DNA of 64,000 bases from Aquarana catesbeiana (lineage: Eukaryota > Chordata > Amphibia > Anura > Ranidae), in the NCBI RefSeq assembly GCF_042186555.1, contig NC_133328.1, positions 497,887,106 to 497,951,105 of the forward strand, read 5' to 3'. Shown piece by piece: positions 35,722 to 47,337 of the stretch. A program made the translations under genes and the position numbers. Positions within the stretch are counted from its first letter, which is position 1; every line of letters begins with the position of its first letter. The notes under the pieces are model-generated. The model worked only from the letters and a program-made list of their open reading frames with translations. It made no database searches and was not told the origin of the DNA.

Positions 35722-36822
35722 ATGGCCCATATGGTGAGCTCTCGCCTCGGACTCAGATTTTGCTCATACAATGTAAATGGTCTCAATATTACCTCCAAAC
35801 AGGGACAAATCCTCTATCAGATGAATAAACATCAGGTTAATGTGCTTCTATTGCAAGAGACGCACTTTCAATCAGATTCCACCCCTTCCTGCTCCAACAG
35901 ATACTTCAATAGGTGGTTTCATGGTACGCATCCCTCACAGAAGGCCAGAGGGGTCTCTATCGCCTTCCACAAAGTACTCCCTATAGAAATACTAGATCAT
36001 ATGTCTGATCCACAGGGAAGAAATGTTTTTGTGAAATTCTGCAAGGGACTACATTTACAGTAGCTAACATTTACCTACCGAACGCTAACCAAATTCCATA
36101 AGCTTTGCGGTACCTTAAGATCTTAGCTGGTTTCATGGAGGGTAAGCTCATCCTGGGTGGGGACTCCAATACCCCCCTAAATCCACTCTTGGACTCTTCA
36201 ACGTTGCGATATTCGATATCTTTCCCTAAATTACGGATACTGAAGCGTCCCATCTATAATTTACATCTCATTGATGTCTGGAGGCTATTGTATCCTACAT
36301 CTCGTGACTATACTAATTTCTCGTACGCACATCAGTCCTATAGTCGCATAGACTACTTTCTAGTGGATCATAGTTGCTTAGACTGGTCCCCCAAATGTGA
36401 GATCGACTCCATGGTCTGGTCTGACCACTACCCCATTTTTCTGACCTTTTTGGTCCCCTCCACCCCGGTAAAGGAATGGACATGGTGTTTAAATGACTCC
36501 TTATTCTTGAACTCGGATTGCGACACACGGGTCTCAGACACCATATCTTACTTTTTCACAGACCACGCTGAGGACACTACCCCCCTGCCCATCCAATGGG
36601 AGGCACAAAAGGCTGTCTTGTGAGGCAGATGTATTCAAATTGGGGCCTATTTGAAGAGGGAACGCTCAGCTGCCATAGTGGCTGCAATTCAAAAGCTTGG
36701 GAATTTGGAGACCATGCACAAGCGCTCCCCTACCATGGAAACTCTCACTGAGGTTTCTTTAGCCCGGTCACAACTCAGGGACCTGTACGAGGTGTCCACG
36801 CTTACCTATGCAGATAAGCTCA
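35722..36822 (+). pseudogene. L1 ORF2 remnant: endonuclease domain
   Basis: The apurinic-type endonuclease domain is readable in two frames: RFCSYNVNGLN and LLLQETHFQSDS (35722-36063, ending at a TAG), then LILGGDSNTPLNPLLD, YSRIDYFLVDH and VWSDHYPIFL (36105-36623, ending at TGA). The linker continues as RSQLRDLYEVSTLTYADKL up to the insertion at 36823. The metal- and substrate-binding motifs (N, E, GDxN, SDH) are still visible despite one frameshift and one stop. Confidence 0.85.
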
Positions 36823-36828
36823 CTGTAA

Positions 36829-37263
36829 TGCCCCGTACACACGGTCGGACATTGATCGGACATTCCGACAACAAAATCCATGTTTTTTTTCCGACGGATG
36901 TTGGCTCTAACTTGTCTTGCATACACACGGCCACACAAAGTTGTCGGAAAATCCGATCGTTCTGAATGTGGTGACGTAAAACACGTATGTCGGGACTATA
37001 AACGGGTCAGTAGCCAATAGCTTTCGTCTCTTAATTTATTCTGAGCATGCGTGGCACTTTGTGCATCGGATTTGTGTACACACGATCGGAATTTTCTGAC
37101 AACGGATTTTGTTGTTGGAAAATTTTATAGCAAGCTCTCAAACTTTGTGTGTCGGAAATTCCTATGGAAAATGTGTGATGGAGCCTACACACGGTTGGAA
37201 TTTCTGACAACAGGGTCCTATCACACATTTTCCATCGGAAAATCCTATCGTGTGTACAGGGCA
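36829..37263 (+). mobile_element. Harbinger MITE A, 435 bp
   Basis: Terminal repeat TGCCCCGTACACACGGTCGG on the left, with the right end gtgtgtacagggca inverted. Left flank TAA; the right flank has drifted (TTG). It shares cttgtcttgcatacacac (about 36914) and the gatggagcctacacacgg block (about 37176) with the large Harbinger element. It lies in L1 ORF2. Confidence 0.85.
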
Positions 37264-37949
37264 TTGGAATATTATTCCAAATTCATAATTCGGCACTTAT
37301 AGGTGTTATATTATATTTATGGTAAGCTTGCAAAACATATTTGGTTTTATGATTAATCATAATAAATATAGTATGTGTGAATAACCTTGATCAATTGATT
37401 TGATATGATTCTTCATCTAAAGGTGAGTATTGCTAGAAGTTTCTGGTGTATGAGAATGACATAAAAGGTATCTTGGTATAGAATGTCATGAGAAGACAAA
37501 AATAGACACGTATCTACGTAGCTAGAGGAATAATACATTGTGGTTTATATCCTGTTAAAATAGTTTAGTGTAGTCCCAGTCATATTAATAAGTATTAGAA
37601 TATAGTTACTTAATGTAGTTAAAGTTGGTAAGATGTTTGGTTATATGACATTACATGATCAGCACATTCTTACAAGTGTTACATATGGGATTGTCGATCA
37701 AACTCTATATATGACTCTGAGTTAGCATCTCCTTTTGTATAGCATATTGCTGAAGTTAGCAGAAATTAATGTGTGCCATACAAGGTTCTAAGTTTTTGTG
37801 AGCTTATGACGTTCACATGTAACATATAAAGCCAACGCTTCCATATTGAAGGTCAGACAGACACACACACCGACTAGGAGAGATGACACAGACATATTTA
37901 CATGAAGACTTTGACAAGTTGGAACAGCTGAATTCTCCCAGAAGTCTTA

Positions 37950-38376
37950 TGCCCCGTACACAGGATCGGACTTTCTGCCAACAAAACCGTGGATTTTTGT
38001 TCGAAGGTTGTTGGCTCAAACTTGTCTTGCATACACACGGTCACACAAATGTTGGGCAACAATTATGATTGTGGAAACGTGGTGACGTACAACACGTATG
38101 ACGAGCCGAGAAAAAGGAAGTTTAAAAGCCAGTGCGGCTCCTTCTGCTTGATTCCGAGCATGCGTGAACTTTTATGTGTCGGACTTGTGTACACACGATT
38201 GGAAATTCGGACAACAAAGTTTTGTTGGCGGAAAATTTGAGAACCTGCTAGCCAACATTTGTTGGTGGAAAGTCCGACAACAAATGTTCGATGGAGCATG
38301 CACACGGTCAGACTTTCCACCAACAAGCTCACATCCAACATTTGTTGTCAGAAAATTCGATTGTGTGTACGGGGCA
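37950..38376 (+). mobile_element. Harbinger MITE B, 427 bp
   Basis: Left flank TTA (37947-37949), termini TGCCCCGTACACAGG / tgtgtgtacggggca. Left subterminal aacttgtcttgcatacacac and right subterminal gatggagcatgcacacgg match the large Harbinger's ends. The centre joins agtgcggctccttctgc to ttgattccgagcatgcgtg, which in the large element lie ~11.7 kb apart, so this is an internal-deletion derivative. Confidence 0.88.
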
Positions 38377-38532
38377 TAAGAACGTCATTTCCTGCTTCTT
38401 TTTGGTTACACAAGACAGCATGGAGACAGAAGGCAGCAGCCATGATGCACACATGCTTTTATAAGCTTGTTAAATCTTTATAACTATTTATTCTACTTCA
38501 TATATTTTTACCTACACTGAACTGAACTATTA

Positions 38533-38978
38533 TGCCGCGTACACACGGTCAGACTTTTCGACCGGACGGGTCCGACAGACTTTCCAGCATACTTTCGACG
38601 GACTTTTGACGGACTTCTGACGGACTTTCTAATGAACGGACTTGCCTACACACGATCACACCAAAGTCCGACGGATTCGTATGTGATAACGTACACCAGA
38701 CTAAAATAAGGAAGTTGATAGCCAGTAGCCAATAGCTGCCCTAGCGTCGGCTTTTGTCCGTCGGACTAGCATACAGACGAGCGGATTTCTGGGTCCAGCG
38801 GAGTTACGACGTTAAGATTTGAAGCAAGTTCCAAATCTAAAGTCCGTCAGATTTGCGACTGGAAAAGTCCGCTGAAGGTCCAGTGAAGCCTACACATGAT
38901 CGGATTGTCCGCCGGATTTGGTCCGTCGGCGTCCGTCGGACCAGTCCGGTCGAAAAGTCCGACTGTGTGTATGCGGCA
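38533..38978 (+). mobile_element. Harbinger MITE C, 446 bp
   Basis: A perfect TTA duplication (38530-38532 and 38979-38981) flanks TGCCGCGTACACACGGTC and the inverted gactgtgtgtatgcggca. The interior is a different subfamily rich in gtccgacgga/gtccgtcgg repeats. Non-coding. Confidence 0.88.
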
Positions 38979-39116
38979 TTATACTTTTTACATTGTATTT
39001 ATGATGCCAACTGTGTGACAATAAACTCACACTTTGTTTTAAGTCAGTCTGACTATCAGTGCTATTCATTCAGAAATGCCCTTGAGATACAAAAATATTA
39101 GATATTATTTCTATTC

Positions 39117-41539
39117 TTCACTCGCTCTGCACCAATATAATTTTCAAGACAAATGTGGCAGACCATTGGCTCGCTCCTTGCACCCAAAAATACCATCGAC
39201 ATTTATTTCTCACGTTCGGGACAAGTTGGGTAACTGTTTCTGCACCTTCCCAGATAGAAGTCCATAAACGTCTGAGCTATCAATCTCTGTACAATACTCC
39301 TGTTACTGAACCCTCTAGATCTCCCTCAGAGACAGAGGAGAGTAAGGCATTGTATGTTGGGAGGACCGCATTACCCACTTTGGATGAGGATAATACCAGA
39401 GATGTTGAAGAGCCTATTACTGCAGACAAGGTTGCCAAAGCCATAGCGGCCAACCCATCTTGCAAGAGCCTCCGTCCAGATGGCTTCACTCATAAATTAT
39501 ACAAACTCTTTGCTCCCCTCCTTACTCTCTTTTTAACTAAAGTGTTTAATTCCTTATCAGAAGGTTTAGTATTCCCTCCACAAACACTTGAGGCTCATAT
39601 CTCCCTCATCCCAAAACCATACAAGGACCTAACTCTTTGTGCAATTTATTGGCCTATTTCCCTGACAGGAGTTGATCTGAAAGTTCTTGCCAAGATGTTG
39701 GCTAATAGATTGCAGCCCCTATTACCCACCCCCCTCTCCTCTATGTCCTTACTATGGAACACTTATCTGTCGCCCGGCGCAATAACAACACTATTAAGGA
39801 TATTACGATAGGTCCTGTTCATACTAAACTCGCCCTCTTTGCAGATGACCTGCTGATGTTTGTGACCCAACCCCACTTGTCCTTGCCCTCAATTATACAG
39901 GAGTTTAAGGAATTTGGGACAATGAGCAACATTAAAGTAAACCACAGTAAGTCAGAAACCCTCACTATCTAATTTTCTGGGGCGGCTATTCAACACCTTT
40001 CATCCTCATTTTCTTTCAAGACAGGTTCCGCGTCTATTCGATATTTAGGAACCAACATCCCAGCACAAACGTCTCGGCTTTTCTCTGCAAATTTCACTCC
40101 CCTTCTCTTCAAAACACAAGCGGATTTATCCTCCTACACTACCAAGCGGCTTTCGTGGTTGGGAAGGGTGAAAGCTTTGAAAATGGATGTCCTCCCCCCA
40201 TTCTTATATTTATTCTAAACCATCCCTATCTACATACCGATCTCATAGTTTAGGAAGTTTCGTCGACTGTTCTCCAGTTTTGTCTGGGGAGGGGCACATC
40301 CCAGGATAAAAATATGAAACCCTTTGTTTCCCGAAAGCGGGGGGGGGGCTGGAGTTTCAGATGATTCTCTGTATCATAAAGCAGCGGTATTCACACTGGT
40401 TTAGAAAACCACTTGAACTCAATTGAGCTTACCATGGACCCCTGCGGGTATGTCGTAAGGATCGGTCTCTTTTGGCTGACCTTACCGTCAGACACTTAAA
40501 ATCTGGAATAGACTGAACTTAGCAGGAACCGTGTCCAAACAGTTGGGACCTATGGCTCCCTTCTTTGGGACCATGAGTAGGTTGGAGTTTGGGCCTTGGC
40601 GGAAAGATGAATGCAAGAGACTTGCCCAAGTTCTCCATGCAGATTCATCCCTGATGACAGATTCCCTTTCCCGATTGCTCCTCCACTCCTCGACACATTG
40701 GCTTCAGAGACGACAAGTCCTATCACACTGTATTGTTGACAGCGCAACATCATTATTATTCATACAAGTCCTATCATATATTCGCAGTTTTCCTTTTTTG
40801 TCCGATATCATATCTGAACTGTCGGGATTCAACGACATGCTCCTACAGACTGACCCCCCCGACCCACGTAGTCTCTCAACTGTATTCTTTACTACTTAAC
40901 ATTCCTTCTCCTGACCTCCCATCATACACGCAGACATGGGAATCAGAATTGCAACATTCTATTTGACGTGTAGACTGGAAAAAATGCTTTTTTTTTGACA
41001 CGCAAGCTTTCTTTAGCAACCAAAACCCAAGAGAAAGCGTTTAAGTTAGTAACCAGATGGTACAGATGCCCTGCAACTATAAAACATTTCGATCCCTCCC
41101 TATCGGACATTTGCTGGAGATGCTTGGGCTCTATGGGTACCTTGCTCCACATATGGTGGGATTGCCCTCCTGTCTGGAAATTCTGGCAAATGATTTTTGA
41201 CCTGTACTGCTGATGGCGACAACCCTCCAACCTTCACTGGAGATAACCCTCCTCTCCATGATTCCGGGCCCTCTAAAATCAATCAAAAAAGATGTACTCC
41301 ATCATTTCCTTGCTGCGGCTAGGACAGTGATCCCCCGACACTGGAAATTAACGGACAAGCCCTCCCTTGGGGATTGGGCTATTGAAGTAAATTGTATTAG
41401 AGACCTGGAACGTCTGTTGGCCCAGGAAAATGATAAAGAGGAACAGCTTTCCATCACGTGGACCTCTTGGTCCATGTTTCCCTATTCTTCAGAGTTTGTG
41501 CCATGGGCAAAGAGCGGAGCAGATACCACTACCTCCTAG
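39117..41539 (+). pseudogene. L1 ORF2 remnant: reverse transcriptase and C-terminus
   Basis: The ORF resumes with LALHQYNFQDKCGRPLARSL, directly continuous with the part broken at 36822. Reverse transcriptase pieces: RPDGFTHKLYKLF, LIPKPYKDL, LKVLAKMLANRLQPLL, then a deletion of the QVGF-to-AFD region, then ALFADDLLMFV (about 39830) with the FADD catalytic pair. Downstream pieces run through several frames to the knuckle CWRCLGSMGTLLHIWWDCP (about 41113-41170). It is non-functional: deletion, frameshifts and stops. Confidence 0.85.
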
Positions 41540-41977
41540 CCTAGATGGAGTGTCTCCCTTCTTTCTTTTTCACGTTGATGCTATCTCCCTGACTTTCTAT
41601 GTTTTTATTATACTTATATTTTACACCAATATACAACTGCTCTTTTAGTATAAACCACTCACCGCTTCCCTTTCCAATGGAATGATTTGTGATCCTTTCT
41701 GCAAGAGCTAGTTCTTTCATGGCTCATATGTTGTTTTACCGTATAAAAATACATCCTGTGACATCTCAGGACGATATTGCTGATTTGTGTTAGTTATATC
41801 AGTTTTCGCTCCCTCCCGATACACTATGTAACCTGATGTAGCACAAAAATTTAGACCAATTTGACCCTTTGGAATTGTCACTAATGAACCTCATGTAACT
41901 GCTATTATTGTTTCATTAATCTCTCTTAATTCTCATGTATGTTAAACTTTGTCTTTCAATTAAATAAGACTGCACTA

Positions 41978-42187
41978 GAACTTTTTGGCCTAAATGCAAA
42001 ATGCTATGTGTGGCGGAAAACTAACACTGCACATCACCCTGAACACACCATCCCCACTGTGAAACCTCGTGGTGGCAGCATTATGTTGTGGGGATGCTTT
42101 TCTTCAGCAGGGACAGGGAAGCTGGGCGGAGTTAATGGGAAGATGGATGGAGCCAAATACAGGGCAGTCTGAGAAGAAAACCTGTTA
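41978..42187 (+). mobile_element. Tc1-like family A, copy 2, fragment 2
   Basis: It continues the transposase: LFGLNAKCYVWRKTNTAHHP and then KPRGGSIMLWGCFSSAGTG, in the order found in copy 1 at 10360-10550. It is cut again after cctgtta (42181-42187) by the Harbinger element and resumes at 54300. Confidence 0.9.
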
Positions 42188-42590
42188 TTCCGCGTACACA
42201 CGAGCAGAATTTCCGCCGGAAAAATCTTGGATGGTTTTTCAGACAGAATTCCGCTCAAGCTTGTCTTGCATACACATACGTACGACGGGACTAGAAAACG
42301 GAAGTTCAATAGCCAGTGCGCCACCCTTTGGGCTCCTTCTGCTAATCTCGTGTTTATCTAGTGTTAGTAGAAGTTTGGTGAGAGACAATTCACGCTTTTC
42401 AGATCATTACTGCTCTTCAGTTTGTGCTTGTGGGTTTGTATCTGGTTTTTAGTGCATGTAGTCAGTTCATATCTGTTTTTCAGTGCGTTCTTGTCCGCTC
42501 ATTTCTGATTTTCAGCTCGCTCTTCACAGGCCTTTCTGTTCTTCAGTGCATTCTCTTAGTTCATTCTGACCAGACGACCGTTTTTAAGCC

Positions 42591-44390
42591 ATGTTGCAGG
42601 TACGTACTCATCGTAGCGTTCGTGCTATGCGGGGGCTTGGTGTTGGGGTTCTTGCTTTGACCCAAGCCCAGTCCATGAACAGGGTGGGGAGGAGTTCGTG
42701 GACCAAGAATTGGTTGCTCCAGCGTGACCAATTCTCTCATATGCCTTTGCTGCGTGAGATCCAGGAGAATAACCCTGATGATTTCAGGAAATTTCTCCGG
42801 ATAACGGACCCCCTTTTTTACCGTCTGTTGGCTTTGCTGTTCCCTTATATTATGAAGCAGGACACCTGCATGCGCCAAGCCATCACTCTGGAGCAGAGGC
42901 TAGTCGCCGCGTTGCGGTACTTGGCGATGGGGAGAAGTCTACAGGACCTCAAGTTCTCTACAGGCTTCTCCCCCCAGGCTCTGGGGATCTTTATTCCAGA
43001 GACCTGTTCTGCCATCATACAGGTCCTGCAGAAGGACTATATTAGGGTAAGTTTTCTCCTTTAACATCACATTCTATGTATTTTATGTATGCTAATGTTT
43101 TGCATTTCTTTCATCATTCCCTAATTACCATGATTGTAATATGCTGTGAATGTCCCCTTTGCATGCATGCTACAAGCTTTTAATGCTCCTTTTTTGTCCT
43201 TCATGCATATTTGCCTTCACTAACCTCCCCAGCATGCTATCCTGGGCCCATATACACCTAGCCTAGTCACTTAACAATGTATTTTGTCAGCTCCATTGTA
43301 GTGCTTTACCCTAAACACACCCTAAACACCCCCTAAAATGTGTCCAAATGTTATTGTTGTCCTTAAATTCAGGCAGAGTGCCAGAGGCTCTTTTTTGGGG
43401 TCCAAAACTCGTTTATAACCCCTCCCCTAAAATTTTTCCAATGGGCCATCAGAGGGGGTGAGGAATCTGATACGTGGACCTTATATTTTTGTCTTGTAAT
43501 ACTCCTTAATATAAATGTTATACTGATGTTGGCCAAGAATGTTTGTGTCTAATCTGCTTGCAATGTTATGTGCAAAAGTACTAATATTTTTTTTTCTTTT
43601 TTTGACTCCACGGTTTCCTTCAATGCCACAGGAATGGCAGACTGTGGCTTCCCAATTTGCTCATCGTTGGGACTTTCCCAACTGCTGAGGGGCAATCGAT
43701 GGGAAGCACGTCCACATCATCCCACCACCCTACTCGGGGTCATACTATTTTAACTATAAGTGGTTTCATAGTATTGTGTTGATGGCGGTGGTGTCGGCGA
43801 CATACGAGTTTCTCTATGTGGACGTGGGGAAGAATGGCCGGATGTCGGATGGTGGAGTCTTTGCCCAGACGGAGTTCTACACACGTCTCCAGAGTGGTGG
43901 CTTGGGATTGCTCACCTGCGGAAGAGAACGTGGAAGGACTCCCATTTGTTTTTATCGCTGATGAAGTATTTGGTCTGGGTGATCACCTGATGAGGCCTTT
44001 CCCCCAGAGGACCCTCATCCTGGAGAAGAGGGTTTTTAATTATCGGCTGGCCAGAGCCAGAAGAGTCGTGGAGAATGCCTTTGGGATAATGGCCAGCCGG
44101 TTCCGCCTATTTCTTACGGCAATAAATATGGCGGAATACAAACTGAACCACATAGTTCTAGCATGCTGCATACTTCACAACTTTTTAAAGAGAAATGCTC
44201 TGAATTATGTTGCCTCAGTTGGGCCTGAGGCCGGACTTCCAGAAGCTACAATGACGGCCCTGGAAGCTGGCCGTCCTGGCTTGCCCCCCAAAGCGCCCGT
44301 GAAGTGCGTCAAAAATATGTTGATTATTTTACGGGTAGGGGGGTCATTGCTATGCCAGCAATTTTGTAATTATTTTATATTAAAAAAAAA
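42591..44390 (+). pseudogene. Harbinger transposase (HARBI1-like DDE), spliced, broken
   Basis: Cuts and joins the element's ends; DDE_Tnp_4-type nuclease. Exon 1 (42591-43046) has FRKFLRITDPLFYRLLALL and AITLEQRLVAALRYLAMGRS, typical of the HARBI1 N-terminal region. Intron 43047-43631 has gtaagt and a pyrimidine-rich cag. Exon 2 starts EWQTVASQFAHRWDFPNC; a TGA at 43686-43688 then replaces one codon before GAIDGKHVHIIPPP (first Asp). The second Asp is in LYVDVGKNGRMSDGG. A frameshift near 43910 precedes PFVFIADEVFGLGDH, and the Glu is in RRVVENAFGIMASR. Another frameshift near 44290 precedes KYVDYFTGRG-like sequence. Catalytic residues are present but the frame is broken. Confidence 0.88.
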
Positions 44391-44781
44391 TTGATCTGAT
44401 AAAATCTTGATTTTGATTTACTGCTTGTGTTTCTTTTAGCTGTCTCCTAGGTTCTCCTAGTGCACTTGTAGTGCCAAGTGGTTTTTCCATTATTAAATAA
44501 CACCCATTGTCACTATAAACACCAACTTAATACAAAAACTGGCATTGAGCATTGAAAGAAAAGCCACACATTGTTGAGTAGAAAACCTTTTACTCCGTGC
44601 ACATTCATATGTGCGTTGTAAAACATTTTTGGGTAAAAAAACATCTTGGTTTTCTAAAGTTTTACCTTGAAAATTTTTTTTTAGTACATAAACAGGCATG
44701 TTTCAAAACATAACATACACAACTCAGGAACTTATAAAGTTCAACATTGAAAAAATGAAGGCAATATCAGACATTATAGTG

Positions 44782-45899
44782 TCAAAAATGTGTTAATATT
44801 GCCTTCATCAGATGGGGTGATGTCACCCCTGTAAAAGCCAAATTTTGAAGATGCACACTCACCTATTGTGGTGACAATTTCAACCACCTCTCCTTCCTCC
44901 ACATCCTCTGGCTGTGGTGTCCTCTGTTCCTCTTCTTCAGGAGGTGGGGGGTTCCTGGTGTCCTCAGACGTCCGGAGTCTTTTCTCCCCTATGAGAATAA
45001 AACAAAGGGTATACTTAGCACACCAATATTTGAGGCCAGAAATAGGAATTTGTAACATTGTTTGGAAGTGGGGTACAATTGTCTGTTTTGGCAGAGTTCC
45101 AAGCTGAAGACATGATTTTTTTCCCTTACCAAAGCTGGAATACTTACCTTTTTTGGAAAAGTTTCACACACGGAGACACCCCAAGTATCCACTGGAGTAC
45201 CTGTGTGGGACCCTAAAAAGTTTGTTCTTGTGTCCCACACTAGTGCTCCTGAGTCCAGATGTGTAAACAGCTGCTGAGTGTCCTCTCCTTACATTACACT
45301 GAATCAAGTTTGCAATTCTTTCTAGTTTCAAACACATCTAGACACCAATGCCCTAAACTTCTTTTAATACAAATTAGCATGACCAAATGTAGTTAACCCT
45401 GTATCTGCCCAAAACATTGTTTTTAGTTGCTAAATAAACTATGTTTCCTACGACCGATTACTGTGCCCATGAACATGAAAGTAGCCATTTTAAACTGAAC
45501 AACAGTAAAGAAAAGCACATGGAGCAGCATGCAAGTAATAATAATAGGAACACACGACAAGTACTTACTTTTTAGAAGCACTTTCTTGATCCTTCTGTAC
45601 TGATCCTGCTCCCTCAATTTCAGGTCTGACCAGCGTTTCCTCAATTGCTCCTTGGATCGTCGTACCCTAAAATTCCTGTGCAGACTCTTCACAACTTTAG
45701 ACATGATCTTGGCCTTTCTCACATTTGGGTTTAGGTACGGTCCATACTTCCCATCATAGTCGGCCCGCTTCAAGATATCCAACATCTCCACCATCTCTAC
45801 AAAGGCCATATTTGAGGCCTTAAATCTCCTGTGGGATCGGGACGTTTCTGGCTCCAGGCTTTCGTTACTGCTATTACGCACCTGCTGTGTCTCCGCCAT
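44782..45899 (-). CDS. Myb/SANT-like DNA-binding protein of the Harbinger, spliced
   Basis: Second gene of Harbinger elements; in known family members this protein binds element DNA and helps the transposase reach the nucleus. Exon 1 (45899-45569) starts MAETQQVRNSS and includes MVEMLDILKRADYDGKYGPY, then RRSKEQLRKRWSDLKLREQ, the Myb/SANT-like helical core. The donor gtaagt lies at 45568. Exon 2 (44988-44863) after ctcatag encodes an acidic, proline-rich segment (PPPPEEEEQRTPQPED). Donor gtgagt, then exon 3 (44828-44782) ending in TGA. All three exons join in frame (phases 1 and 1) with no stop, about 167 residues. It lies head-to-head with the MADF gene. The start at 45899 is preferred over an upstream in-frame ATG at 46013 because of the domain position. 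Confidence 0.75.
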
Positions 45900-46194
45900 G
45901 TTCCTCTCCCACTGCGACGAAAGAGAAGGGGTGGGGAATATTCTAGAAAGAACGTCAGGGGCGGGCGACACGGGCGGAGTTTCACGCATGCGCAGTATAT
46001 ATAAAGCTAACACGCGTGTGTTGTACGTAGATCTGTGAGTGGAGGAAGTGCTGATCGTGAGAACGAAGGTAACATTTTAACTGGGGACATCAGTGGCCTA
46101 TACTGATTCGAGATTGAGGCCTATATTGGGATAAGATTAGGAGAGTTTAGCCTGATATTAGTGTTTTTGTCTTGTGTTTTGTCTTGCAGCAAAT
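45900..46194. promoter_or_regulatory. Divergent promoter region between the Myb and MADF genes
   Basis: Only ~295 bp separate the two start codons. A TATA-like tatatataaagc lies at about 45996-46007 in + orientation. It is followed by an apparent non-coding first exon ending gaacgaag at about 46067, donor gtaaca, and acceptor cttgcag at 46188, just before the MADF ATG at 46195. On the - side no TATA is evident. Direction of control is inferred from layout. Confidence 0.5.
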
Positions 46195-47337
46195 ATGAAA
46201 CAATTCAAAGACCCGGAATTCATGGGCCAGTTCATAGACAGATACAGGGATATAAGAAATTTGTGGGAGGTTAAAAACCCATTATATCGAAATAAACCAG
46301 CTAGGAAGGCATCTCTGGAGAAACTGCTGCAATTTGTGAAGACGCAGGTACCCAACGCAGACATCGAGTTTGTGGATAAGAAAGTTGGTAGCTTGAGAAG
46401 AACGTATAGGAAGGAGCTTAATAAGGTCCAGGCTTTCATGAAATCAGGAGCAGCAGCAAAGGATGTGTATGTACTCAGTCTGTGGTACTACAACAGGATG
46501 CGGTTTCTGGAAGACCAGATTGAAGCCAGGGAATCACTTTCTACACTTCCTTCCACCCTTCCCTCAACCCTTCCCTCAACCCCAGCTGAGGCTTCCGAGG
46601 ACCAACCTGGGCCTTCCATCCTGAAAGAAGTTAAGGAGCCCAGCTGGAGCCAGGTATAGTATTTTTGAACATATTTATTGTCCGAAAATTATTGTTGTTA
46701 ACTAGATGTTATTATTCATAACAAATGAATAATTGAACTAAAAGTGTTTGACATATCAGTAAACAGTAGGGGCCAAAAATGATTGTGAAAAGAATGAAAA
46801 ATGCTGGGCTGAGCTGAAAATTGTGTGTGATTGATGAACCAAAAACTAAAACTATGCCCCTTTTTCCTTGTCAAAAGAAGTTTATTGAGTATACAATGTT
46901 ATAAAGATACATAAAGTAAGTTTACAAGGATCTATAAAGTAAGCTCATTGTTTTACAGTAGGGTTTATATAGGTAAATATCATGAAATTTCAAATATTAA
47001 ACATTGGGTTCACGTAAACCTAAATTAAAGATATATATCATTTCCTTAGTTACTTTTGTAGGTATTTAAATGATTTATACCTACTATACATATTGTTTAC
47101 AAGTAGAGTGTATATAGGTCAAATAAATTCTGATAATGAGCTTTAATCGTAAGGTGGAGAAAAGGAAAGAGAAAGAAGAAAAAGGGTTGAAAGGTAGAGG
47201 TATGGTCCACAAGGTTGTCCTGCTCGTCAGTTTATTATTCTTTTTAGTTCTCTTTGAAGCCTTAGAATGGGTGTCTCTGTAAGTCATTTAATCTGTTACC
47301 ATGGCAACAGGACAGAGTCATTGAAGTTTGACAGGAA

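Larger units (their letters stand above)
37305..39072 (+). mobile_element. Possible solo LTR, split by two MITEs
   Basis: After removing MITEs B and C, about 890 bp remain that begin tgttatattatatttatgg and end ctattcattca. A TATA-like catataaagcc lies at about 37824 and AATAAA at about 39021, with TG...CA ends. This layout resembles a retroviral-type long terminal repeat. I could not confirm a target duplication, and the ends are judged by eye, so this is tentative. Confidence 0.3.
35693..41977 (+). mobile_element. L1-type LINE inserted in Tc1-A copy 2
   Basis: Flanked by imperfect 14-bp direct repeats gaacattttgtcct (35679-35692) and gaactttttggcct (41978-41991), the expected target duplication. 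It is 5'-truncated just upstream of ORF2, which begins at the ATG at 35722. It is interrupted at 36823-39116 by a 2.3 kb block of later insertions. ORF2 resumes at about 39117 and the 3' UTR ends attaaataa near 41967. The 3' end differs from the ttgaacaag type of the other L1 copies, so this is a separate L1 lineage. Confidence 0.85.
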
